64,000 bases of DNA. Source: Nematopogon swammerdamellus. Its lineage: Eukaryota; Arthropoda; Insecta; Lepidoptera; Adelidae. Below the pieces are notes generated by a model, which was given only the letters and a program-made list of their open reading frames with translations, searched no databases and was not told where the DNA came from. The stretch covers positions 12,061,347 to 12,125,346 of the forward strand of contig OX336355.1 in the NCBI GenBank assembly GCA_946902875.1. Direction: 5' to 3'. Of the stretch, positions 33,012 through 42,830 are shown one piece after another; the first letter of the stretch is position 1, and every line of letters starts with the position of its first letter. The position numbers were made by a program, and so were the translations under genes.

Positions 33012-33185
33012 AACATTTGTATGTAACTAATTGAAAAATCACTCATTACAAAGGCCTTATTAATTCAGCAATTCAGCAGCATGTTTTGGACCACTATAAC
33101 TGGGCCACCCTGTATAACATTTGTATGTAACTAATTGAAAAATCACTCATTACAAAGGCCTTATTAATTCAGCAACATGTAAGCC
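32981..33185. repeat. 104-bp tandem duplication of element end plus flank
   Basis: TTTGGACCACTATAACTGGG CCAC.CTGTATAACATTTG through GCCTTATTAATTCAGCA occurs twice with a 104-base offset. The unit contains the right terminus of the snapback element and about 70 bases of flank, so the duplication came after insertion. Confidence 0.85.
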
Positions 33186-33446
33186 CGGGCTAAGCGCACG
33201 GTGGTGTGAAAACAGTGCTATGAGAGATAATTGCATGGATTCAAATTCACGAGAACAGCTTAGCTGTTTTTGTCTCACTACCGTTGTCTGTCTTAACTGT
33301 TTCATTTAAGGCCGTGACAAACGCCAACGACCTTGAGCATTCGGGAATTCTACATAATGTACCATGCGACTGCTAATTTCGCTTCGCACGTTCAAGTCAC
33401 ATTTAGCGTAGTTTGTCGCTATCAGCCTAAAGAGTTGATGGTTCGG

Positions 33447-33460
33447 GGTTCGAATCCCAC
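33447..33460 (+). other. Isolated B-box-like sequence
   Basis: GGGGTTCGAATCCCAC is a strong T-arm/B-box match, but upstream sequence gives no acceptor stem or anticodon arm. Probably a relic tRNA or SINE head. Confidence 0.3.
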
Positions 33461-33714
33461 TTTCGTATGTTTTTTTTTTTGCTTTTTTATTATTTTAATT
33501 ATTAAAATGATTGTGGCTTATGTAACTGATGCGTGATTCTAATTTTTTATTTTTTATTATTTTACCTAAATAACATTTTATTGTAATTTCTTCCAAATTA
33601 TTTTAGTTCATGTACTTACCACTTTTTATAAACCTCTAAATAGACTATCGATGAAAACTAAAATAAAAATAGGTAGGTAGGTAATAGGTAGATAGGCATT
33701 TAGGTATGTATGGC

Positions 33715-33980
33715 AAATATCATAGCAACATAGGTACCGGCCGGCGCGCGCGGCGCGCGCGGCGGCAGCATGGCACGGTGCGGTGGGGTGCGGTGCGGTG
33801 CGGTAACTCAGTAGCAGCGTGCCACTCACGCATGCAAGCAAGCAATAACAAGCCGCTCCTCCGCGCCGCGCCGCCGCTCCTCCGCGCCGCGCCGCGCCGC
33901 CGCGTCGTCACCGCTCCGCGCCACCACAGTGCCGCCGCCGCCGCCGCCCCCGCTCCGCAGCGCGCCGCTGTTGCTAGGCT
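33715..33980. other. GC-rich, CGG/GCGC-rich patch
   Basis: GGCCGGCGCGCGCGGCGCGC, a (GTGCG)n-like run and CCGCCGCCGCCGCC stand out in AT-rich DNA. Open frames on both strands here come from the lack of AT-rich stop codons. A CpG-rich promoter or a decayed simple repeat is possible. Confidence 0.5.
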
Positions 33981-34444
33981 ACTTTTATTTAGGCACGGTT
34001 CTATAGTCCTTGCATCTCAAGCGCAGACAGCGTTATACCACACCCGTGACACTAGTCACATTTTCTATGAAGCGGCCGAAAATGTGTACCTACTGCTCAC
34101 GTACGCGGGCGCCTTTGCGTGTATTGGTGCGACCTCGATAACTTGGGTACAGGGTTGGCACTCTTTATGAGAAGTTTGTAGTGGACAATATTATAAATTA
34201 TATTTGATGTAATTTAAAAGGAAACATTTTTAATTATGACTATCTATGTATATGTACCTCTTAACATTATTGGAGGGCAAGAAAAAAAGAAAAACATCAA
34301 CTTATATGCACATGTTTTATTTTTACTCGCTAACTAAACGACAATTTTGCAGTGAAAGTTTCACTAAATTTTGGAAACTTTGCAATAGGTATTCCATTTT
34401 TATTATTTTTAAGCCGAATCGTATGTGAAGCTAAAGTGAAATTT

Positions 34445-37400
34445 TCAATGTATACTTGCCGCCATTTTGAACTTTTTAGTTACTGGACCGATTGCTTTCA
34501 AAATTGATATCTGGGTGTCTGTGTAGGCTCTGAATACGAATCTGTAATCAAAATTAAAAAAAAGTGGCCGCCATTTTGAACTTTTTAGTTACTGGACCGA
34601 TTGCTTTCAAAATTGATATCTGGGTGTCTGTGTAGGCTCTGAATACGAATCTGTAATCAAAATAAAAAAAAGTGGCCGCCATTTTGAACTTTTCAGTTAC
34701 TGGACCGATTGCTTTCAAAATTGATATCTGGGTGTCTGTGTAGGCTCTGAATACGAATCTGTAATCAAAATAAAAAAAAGTGGCCGCCATTTTGAACTTT
34801 TCAGTTACTGGACCGATTGCTTTCAAAATTGATATCTGGGTGGCTGTGTAGGCTCTGAATACGAATCTGTAATCAAAATAAAAAAAAGTGGCCGCCATTT
34901 TGAACTTTTTAGTTACTGGACCGATTGCTTTCAAAATTGATATCTGGGTGTCTGTGTAGGCTCTGAATACGAATCTGTAATCAAAATAAAAAAAGTGGCC
35001 GCCATTTTAAACTTTTCAGTTACTGGACCGATTGCTTTCAAAATCGATATCTGGGTGTCTGTGTGGGCTCGGAATACGAATCTGTAGTCAAAATTAAAAA
35101 AAAGTGGCCGCCATTTTGAACTTTTTAGTTACTGGACCGATTGATTTCAAAATTGATATCTGGGTGTCTGTGTAGGCTCTGAATACGAATCTGTAGTCAA
35201 AATTTAAAAAAAGTGGCCGCCATTTTGAACTTTTCAGTTACTGGACCAATGGCTTTCAAAATCGATGTCTGGGTGTCTGTGTGTGCTCTGAATACGAATC
35301 TGTAGTCAAAATTAAGTGGCCGCCATTTTAAACTTTTTAGTTACTGGACCGATTGATTTCAAAATTGATATCTGGGTGTCTGTGTAGGCTCTGAATACGA
35401 ATCTGTAGTCAAAATTTAAAAAAAGTGGCCGCCATTTTGAACTTTTCAGTTACTGGACCAATTGCTTTCAAAATCGATGTCTGGGTGTCTGTGTATGCTC
35501 TGAATACGAATCTGTAGTCAAAATTAAGTGGCCGCCATTTTAAACTTTTTAGTTACTGGACCCATTGCTTTCAAAATAGATATCTGCGTGTCTGTGTGGG
35601 CTCTAAATATGAATCTGTAGTCAAAACTAAAAAGTGCAAGATGGCGGCAACTATTTTTAAATTTTGAAAACGGATTCGTATTCAGAGCCCATACAGATAC
35701 CCAGATATCAATTTTGAAAGCAATCGGTCCAGTAACTAAAAAGTTCAAAATGGCGGCCACTTTTTTTTAATGTTCACTACAGATTCGTATTCAGAGCCCA
35801 CGCAGACACCCAGATATCGATTTTGAAAGCAATCGGTCCAGTAACTAAAAAGTTCAAAATGGAGGCCGTTTTTTTTTTATTTTGACAACGGATTCGTATT
35901 CAGAGCCCACACAGACACCCAGATATTGATTTTGAAAGCAATCGGTCGAATAACTAAAAAGGTCAAAATGGCGGCAACTTTTTTTAAATATTCACTACAT
36001 ATTTGTATTCAGAGTCCACACAAACACCCAGATATCGATTTTGAAATCAATCGGTCCAGTAATTAAAAAGTTCAAAATGGCGGCAACTTTTTTTAAATGT
36101 TCACTACAGATTCGTATTCAGAGCCCACACAGACACCCAGATATCGATTTTGAAAGCAATCGGTCCAGTAACTAAAAAGTTCAAAATGGCAGCCGCTTTT
36201 TTTAAATTTTGACAACGGATTCGTATTCAGAGTCCACACAGACACCCAGATATCGACTTTGAAAGCAATCGGTCCAGTAACTAAAAAGTTCAAAATGGCG
36301 GCCACTTTTTTTAAATTTTGACAACGGATTCGTATTCAGAGTCCACACAGACACCCAGATATCGACTTTGAAAGCAATCGGTCCAGTAACTAAAAAGTTC
36401 AAAATGGCGGCCACTTTTTTTAAATTTTGACAACGGATTCGTATTCAGAGCCCACACAGACACCCAGATATTGATTTTGAAAGCAATCGGTCGAATAACT
36501 AAAAAGGTCAAAATGGCGGCAACTTTTTTTAAATATTCACTACATATTTGTATTCAGAGTCCACACAAACACCCAGATATCGATTTTGAAATCAATCGGT
36601 CCAGTAATTAAAAAGTTCAAAATGGCGGCAACTTTTTTTAAATGTTCACTACAGATTCGTATTCAGAGCCCACACAGACACCCAGATATCGATTTTGAAA
36701 GCAATCGGTCCAGTAACTAAGAAGTTCAAAATGGCAGCCGCTTTTTTTAAATTTTGACAACGGATTCGTATTCAGAGTCCACACAGACACCCAGATATCG
36801 ACTTTGAAAGCAATCGGTCCAGTAACTAAAAAGTTCAAAATGGCGGCCACTTTTTTAAATTTTGACAACGGATTCGTATTCAGAGTCCACACAGACACCC
36901 AGATATCGACTTTGAAAGCAATCGGTCCAGTAACTAAAAAGTTCAAAATGGCGGCCACTTTTTTTAAATTTTGACAACGGATTCGTATTCAGAGTCCACA
37001 CAGACACCCAGATATCGACTTTGAAAGCAATCGGTCCAGTAACTAAAAAGTTCAAAATGGCGGCCACTTTTTTAAATTTTGACAACGGATTCGTATTCAG
37101 AGTCCACACAGACACCCAGATATCGACTTTGAAAGCAATCGGTCCAGTAACTAAAAAGTTCAAAATGGCGGCCACTTTTTTTAAATTTTGACAACGGATT
37201 CGTATTCAGAGCCCACACAGACACCCAGATATCGACTTTGAAAGCAATCGGTCCAGTAACTAAAAAGTTCAAAATGGCGGCCACTTTTTTTAAATTTTGA
37301 CAACGGATTCGTATTGAGAGCCCACACAGACACCCAGATATCGACTTTGAAAGCAATCGGTCCAGTAACTAAAAAGTTCAAAATGGCAGCCGCTTTTTTT

Positions 37401-38168
37401 AAATTTTGACAACGGATTCGTATTCAGAGCCCACACAGACACCCAGATATCGACTTTGAAAGCAATCGGTCCAGTAACTAAAAAGTTCAAAATGGCGGCC
37501 ACTTTTTTTAAATTTTGACAACGGATTCGTATTCAGAGCCCACACAGACACCCAGATATCGACTTTGAAAGCAATCGGTCCAGTAACTAAAAAGTTCAAA
37601 ATGGCAGCCGCTTTTTTTAAATTTTGACAACGGATTCGTATTCAGAGCCCACACAGACACCCAGATATCGACTTTGAAAGCAATCGGTCCAGTAACTAAA
37701 AAGTTCAAAATGGCGGCCACTTTTTTTAAATTTTGACAACGGATTCGTATTCAGAGCCCACACAGACACCCAGATATCGACTTTGAAAGCAATCGGTCCA
37801 GTAACTAAAAAGTTCAAAATGGCAGCCGCTTTTTTTAAATTTTGACAACGGATTCGTATTCAGAGCCCACACAGACACCCAGATATCGACTTTGAAAGCA
37901 ATCGGTCCAGTAACTAATAAGTTCAAAATGGCAGCCGCTTTTTTTAAATTTTGACAACGGATTCGTATTCAGAGCCCACACAGACACCCAGATATCGACT
38001 TTGAAAGCAATCGGTCCAGTAACTAAAAAGTTCAAAATGGCGGCCACTTTTTTTTAATTTTGACAACGGATTCGTATTCAGAGCCCACACAGACACCCAG
38101 ATATCGACTTTGAAAGCAATCGGTCCAGTAACTAAAAAGTTCAAAATGGCGGCCACTTTTTTTAAATG
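34445..38168. repeat. 109-bp satellite array, ~34 units, one inversion
   Basis: Eleven units run one way from 34445 to about 35630 (GTGGCCGCCATTTTGAACTT, ACTGGACCGATTGCTTTCAA, GGGTGTCTGTGTAGGCTCTG, AATACGAATCTGTA). About 23 run the other way from 35635 to 38168 (TTCAAAATGGCGGCCACTTT). The second block contains a five-unit higher-order duplication: the variant units at 35961 recur at 36506, offset 545 bases. Identity is highest at 36800-38160. Overlapping frames of 66-126 codons are open because two units lack stops; they are not taken as genes. Confidence 0.95.
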
Positions 38169-38174
38169 TTCATA

Positions 38175-38350
38175 TGATTAAGATTCGCTCCGGTGAAGGA
38201 AAACACCGTGAGGAAACCTGTGCACAGCAGTACATATAAAATTGTTGTGGACACCGCTTCCAATCCAGCTTGTCACGTGGAAATGTATAACAATTCCCTT
38301 CCATGTTCATGGGAAAGGCTTGCGCTCAGTAGTAGGACATTAAAATTGAC
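38175..38350 (+). repeat. RTE-type LINE 3' tail relic
   Basis: TCCGGTGAAGGAAAACACCG TGAGGAAACCTG, then GCTTCCAATCCAGCTTGTCA CGTGG and CGCTCAGTAGTAGGACATTA. This series is a common 3'-region phrase in lepidopteran LINEs (RTE-like, by memory). It abuts the satellite array. Confidence 0.6.
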
Positions 38351-38489
38351 TCAAGAAGAAGAATAAGAAACCAAATTGATATCTGATTTGTGTAACATAA
38401 ATTTCATTATTTCACATAAGAATGAAAATTTCACAGTAATTTTGCAGAAAGTGCAAAATTGCGCCTTGCATCTCTAAGTAAGTGCGAAC

Positions 38490-38760
38490 AAGGAGGTTTG
38501 AAGTCCACCGCGCGCGCGGGCGCGGCCGGCCCGATCGTTGTTCTGTGCTGTGAGTGCGAAAGAACCGCGCGCGTACGTGTAAGTAGCTACTACTCCCTCT
38601 CGAAGGTGCGCTCGCTCTCCTCTCGACAGTCGGTGCCAGCCTGACTAGCCGTCCGCCAGAAGTCGACCAGACAGCGCTCGCGGGCTGCGGGGCGCGGGGG
38701 GAAGCAAACTCGCTTCGAGGCGGAGCGTCGCTTCTATACGCCAGTATTATAAGTATTCTA
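38490..38760 (+). promoter_or_regulatory. GC-rich island, possible promoter or 5' exon
   Basis: CCGCGCGCGCGGGCGCGGCC to GCTGCGGGGCGCGGGGGGAA stands out from AT-rich neighbours. It contains GTGTAAGTAG near 38578, which could be a splice donor. No coding exon is recognised next to it, so assignment to a gene is speculative. Confidence 0.25.
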
Positions 38761-38921
38761 TGGTTATACCACAGTACCTATTAGTTATTCTGTGGTTATA
38801 CCAACGAAAGCCATGCATATAACGCCCCGTCAAGTTACGTACCGGAGCGTATACTGATAGATACCACAGAAGAGAGATATTACTGATACGGTCGTACTGT
38901 ATACTGGTACGGAAAATGGCA

Positions 38922-39292
38922 CGGTGGCAACATCACCTACAATACAACATCCGAGATGTCAGCTCGTAACAACTGGTGAAGTAGGTGCTATGTCAGTGCT
39001 TTTCTTCGGTCGTACCGGCTTCACTGAACTGGACGGAAAAAAAGAAGGGAGTCATATCCCGAAATAGTTTGTATTTTCCGTCCAGTTTAGTGTAGCCGGC
39101 ACGACCAAAGGGAAGCACTGACATGGCACCTAAGTTCACCCGGTGTTATGGGCTGACATCACGGATGTTATAGGTGATATAGCAAACTGTGTCAGTTTAC
39201 ATAAAAAAATCCCTCAGTCGCCTTTTACGACATGCACGGGGAGAGATGCAGTGGGGCTATTATTTTAAATTACCATCCCACACGGTACAAAT
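38922..39292 (-). repeat. SINE-A (H1+T1) interrupted by a second SINE-A
   Basis: The outer copy reads on the minus strand from H1 (39214-39292) into T1 (38922-39040). The 39061-39208 stretch is a 5'-truncated T1 copy in plus orientation ending CAGTTTACATAAAAAAA. ATCCC at 39056-39060 and 39209-39213 forms a short target duplication at the break in the outer H1/T1 junction. Confidence 0.8.
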
Positions 39293-39854
39293 ATACCTAA
39301 CCACCTATCTTTTTTCCATTCGATCCAAACACAGAAGACAGAAATGACGACCGACACGCGGGCGCAGCAGGGCAGGAGCGAGCAAGCGAGCCCGGAACTA
39401 AAATTGTATCTAGTATTGAAGTGCCTGCTAAATTGACGAAGGCAAAAATTTTACCCTTCCGACTGAAGAATTACGTCAATAATTTCATGTAGGCGTTTTT
39501 TGTTTTTTATTTTTATCTCCTTTCGTGGATAAAATAATAAAAAAAATTGAATAGAGTTTTCTCAGAGCTTTGTGACCTTTGAATCGGTGGTATTGTAAAA
39601 TTGTAATAATACACACATACTCAGATTTTCAAAAATTCATGCTTTTTTTATATATTTTTAATTTTATGTTTATTACTTACTTTTACTCATTATTAAAAAA
39701 ACCAGCAATGCACTTTGTTGGTAAGGAACCAAAATATAGGTTGGTATTTTTTTAATTTTCTGAATGTGTGTCAATTGGTCAGTTTTGGACCTTCTTTGTC
39801 GCACTTTTTGCATGTTTTGCGTATTTGGCGTTTGTCACCGCCTTAAGTAAGTTG

Positions 39855-40078
39855 TTTTTTATGGAAACTGACACAGTTGACTACATCACCTACAATATCC
39901 GTGATGTAAGCCCATAACACCTTGGTGAACTAGGTGGCATGATAGTGCTTCCCTTTGGTCGTGTCGGCTACACTGATCTGGACGGAAAATAGGAACTATT
40001 TACATAGCCATTTCGACCGACTTTTCATTCAGTGCAGTGGTACCGACCCGGGGGGGGGTTAAACATTACCACCTAATA
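39855..40078 (-). repeat. SINE-A fragment (T1)
   Basis: T6 then ATGGAAACTGACACAGTTGA through GAACTATTTACATAGCCATT to GGTTAAACATTACCACCTA. The copy has a G9 run where others have CGGGCGGG. Head missing. Confidence 0.8.
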
Positions 40079-40472
40079 TGTACAGCGTCTCTGGCATTGG
40101 ATTGGAATTTATTGCAGAATGCCATTTCTTTCAGTAAACCTTGAATACAAAATTACCTTAGTTTTAGTGAATAGGATTTCTCGTATTTTCCTTCACTATA
40201 TCTTTTTTATATTCGCTAGATTTAGTACTAAGCACTGACGAGAGCTTTTTTTGGCTTGTTCAATGTTCGTACACCGATTATTCCTAAATCTACGTAATTA
40301 TTCAGCTTCAGTAATCAGCTTTTAAATAGGTACGCGGGACTAAAAATAGATCTTTAATTAAATTTCAATTTAATAAAATTCAATTAAATCAAGATTCAAA
40401 TACGTTTTCTGAAAACTCGTACACATATTGTTGTCATCCCAGAATCAACATCAACTAGGTAATATTTCAAGA

Positions 40473-40589
40473 TGACGACCAAAAAGTGCTTCCCGCACTG
40501 ACATTGCACCTAGCTCACCATAGTGTTATGGGTTGACGGATCACGGAATTTCTAGAGGATGTAACTAACGGTGTCAGTTTAAAAAAAAT
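40473..40589 (+). repeat. SINE-A 3' fragment (T1)
   Basis: GACGACCAAAAAGTGCTTCC through TGTTATGGGTTGACGG to GTGTCAGTTTAAAAAAAATG. Diverged and 5' truncated. Confidence 0.65.
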
Positions 40590-40599
40590 GGATATAGCT

Positions 40600-41347
40600 A
40601 AATGTACGGTTATATTGCATCGGGGCAAGTCCCATGGGAAAGCAGAAATCCAACACATTTGAAAAATTCTTTCACTTCCCAAATTCCCGCATTGAATATA
40701 GAATGAAAGGGTTAATACGTCTTAAAGTTCCCCACGGAGAGCGCGGACAGCGCCAATGATTTACTCCCAGCATCCTAAATTAATTGTTTCATTCTGTGTG
40801 AACCTCGCCATCTATATCCGTCCCTTTTCCTTTCGCGTATTTACCATTTAAAGTTGAATGTTCCCTCTCGCTCTAGCTCACCGCGCTAGTATTAAGATAT
40901 CAATTCGTTTTGGAACCTGATTTATATTGTTTGTATGTGGCGCGTTTCGATTTATAACCCTGTTTGCATTAGTTTAATTTTATCGACCGAATTAGAATAT
41001 TTTCGACTGGTTTCTTCACAAAAAGATGAAATTTCGGTTAGTCGATTTCGTTTACTTATAGGTATTTTGGGAGTAAGTTGCATGTTGTAAGTTGTTACGA
41101 TCCTGCCTGGCTGACCGGCATTGTCGATCAATTATAGTTTGAGACACGGAAATGAAGCTCCCGTCGCCGCATGTTTCGTATAGTGACGAGAGCTCTATTT
41201 ACGTGTATCGAACTATATATTACCTAAAAGGTCAGTTTGCTAACGCGTGACAGCAAAATTTTAAGCAACCGTGAAGCAAACCTTACCTTATTTACTTGGT
41301 GGAAAATTGAAACCTGCCCAGTCTGCTTAATCTATATTAGCGATTAG
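40600..41347. other. Unrecognised DNA
   Basis: No supported gene or shared repeat. Confidence 0.4.
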
Positions 41348-41668
41348 TACCGTGTGGGGCCGGTACTTTAAAAGAATAGCCCTACTGCATCTCTTCCCGT
41401 GTATGTCGTAAAAGGCGACTAAGGGATATGACTCCCTTCATATATTACTTGGTATGGTAGGGTTTAACCCGCCCGGATTGGTACCACCGCACTGAATGAA
41501 AGGCCGCTCGAAACGGCTGTAAATAGTTTGTGTTTTCCGTCCAGTTCAGTGTAGCCGTCACGACCGAAGGGAAGGACTGACGTGGCACCAAGTTCACCCG
41601 GTGTTATGGGCTGACATCACGGATGTTGTAGCTGATGTAGCCAACCGTGCCAGTCTCCATAAAAAATA
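41348..41668 (+). repeat. SINE-A copy (H1+T1), full length
   Basis: Complete reference copy on the plus strand: ACCGTGTGGGGCCGGTACTT, GTCGTAAAAGGCGACTAAGG, ACCCGCCCGGATTGGTACCA, CCGTCCAGTTCAGTGTAGCC, CACCCGGTGTTATGGGCTGA and the terminal CCATAAAAAA. No A or B box is evident in H1, unlike H2. Confidence 0.9.
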
Positions 41669-41694
41669 TATATTGCTAAAATAGCGACAGCCGC

Positions 41695-41850
41695 ATCAAG
41701 TGCGTAGTACCCGTTACCGACGAGCATGTATGAAGAACATTATGAGAGCGGATGAGGCGGCAGAGGTGTGTCTGACTGAATCGTGGCACGTGGAGATCCG
41801 TTTTCTCTGCCTACCCCGCTGGGAAACAAGCGTGACGTTACACATACATA
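41695..41850 (+). pseudogene. LINE C-terminal relic ([13 protein letters not shown] family), copy 3
   Basis: GCGTAGTACCCGTTACCGAC GAGCATG, AAGAACATTATGAGAGCGGA and TGGCACGTGGAGATCCG to GGGAAACAAGCGTGACG. It is frame-broken by extra bases near 41775 and 5' truncated. Confidence 0.65.
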
Positions 41851-41890
41851 TATGCACGTATGCTTTACCAACTATAATTCGGTTACAAAA

Positions 41891-42157
41891 ATCTCTCCCC
41901 GTGCATGTCGTAAAAGGCGACTAAGGGATAAGGGCAAGATGCCGTGCTAAAGGACGACAGGCCCGTCACCTCTCACCTTGGCACGGTACTCCACCGAGTC
42001 ATGCAGCAGGTGGGTCTTCGTGCCTTACTTGCTGCTTGATCGATTGAATCTTGGTGTGTTAGTGTTGTGCTGTAATTTACCAGAGTTCTTGCAGCACAAC
42101 ACCGATTGCTCTGCTTACCCCGTTTGTCGGAACTCAGCGTGTGTGATATGTATGTAG
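41891..42157 (+). repeat. SINE-B copy (H1+T2)
   Basis: ATCTCTCCCCGTGCATGTCG (H1, 5' truncated), GGCGACTAAGGGATAAGGGC, GTCATGCAGCAGGTGGGTCT, GCAGCACAACACCGATTGCT and CAGCGTGTGTGATATGTATG. Confidence 0.85.
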
Positions 42158-42239
42158 TTATTTATGTAAAAAAATAGCAGTAACATACCGCGCAACCTAA
42201 AACGTTACAATTACATCCGATAGGATAAAAGGTTAAAAC

Positions 42240-42526
42240 CACAGAGCATGAAATGCGCGCGCCCGCCGTGAGCGCGTGAGCGCGATTTCTCTACAACGCC
42301 GTTGAAGCCTGTGGGCGTGGCCTATGACTTACATATGTGTGTTGTGCGTGTGCATTTGTTTTGTGCGTGTGCCTAACTTGCTCCTCTTTGTATGTAGTGT
42401 CGATACTAGCACACACACACACATACGAAGCGCTAGCAGCTCAGCGTACGGTTATTGGGTTTCAAATATCATCGCTTAGGGCGCCTCTAGTAGGGGGCGC
42501 GGGCGGTAGGTATTTGATGCTTTGTG
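42240..42526. mobile_element. 287-bp hAT-like MITE with perfect 8-bp TSD
   Basis: The element starts CACAGAGCATGAAAT and ends ATTTGATGCTTTGTG (inverse with two mismatches). GTTAAAAC flanks both sides exactly (42232-42239 and 42527-42534). The interior is C/G-rich near both ends and encodes nothing recognisable. It shares termini with the 54-bp element at 22760. Confidence 0.85.
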
Positions 42527-42723
42527 GTTAAAACCTATTGAGAAATAACTGCTGTTTTAGCACGTAGCGCTAAAAAGCTCGCCTCTTATTATTTTTCGAG
42601 CTAACTACATATTATAAGTGGGATCCAGAGCGGTGTTTATGGCACCGAGGCACGTTATGCGACTTCTGTTGGTTGGGAATTAATTAGAACCAAAGAATAT
42701 GAAAGCGTAGACAGGGCATTTAA

Positions 42724-42820
42724 ATATAATTTTATTCTTCCGGATTTCTTCGGAGTCGTCGGCGATTGCACTCGCCGGTCTGCCACCCGTCCTCGCTCGA
42801 GTGCCTCCCAAGATAGAGGA
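42724..42820 (-). mobile_element. Truncated LINE copy (3' UTR only)
   Basis: A near-identical copy of 43754-43850: CTTCCGGAT.TCTTCGGAGT, CGGCGATTGCACTCGCCGGT, TCGAGTGCCTCCCAAGATAG AGGA. It equals the last ~97 bases of the LINE 3' UTR. It ends abruptly at AGATAGAGGA, as expected for a severely 5'-truncated insertion next to the longer one. Confidence 0.8.
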
Positions 42821-42830
42821 GATATACATA

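Noticed and set aside
33440..33462. tRNA gene at the GGGGTTCGAATCCCAC motif
   Set aside because: Only the T-arm half matches; no acceptor, D or anticodon arm can be built upstream.
33706..34170. 154-codon frame over the GC-rich patch
   Set aside because: It is an Ala/Arg-rich low-complexity translation of CCG/GCG repeats, and the opposite strand is open too.
34445..38168. Many overlapping 66-126 codon frames such as MAAILNFLVTGPIAFK repeats
   Set aside because: They are produced by a 109-bp satellite unit lacking stops across two units. The same peptide recurs in shifted frames, and no independent coding signal is present.
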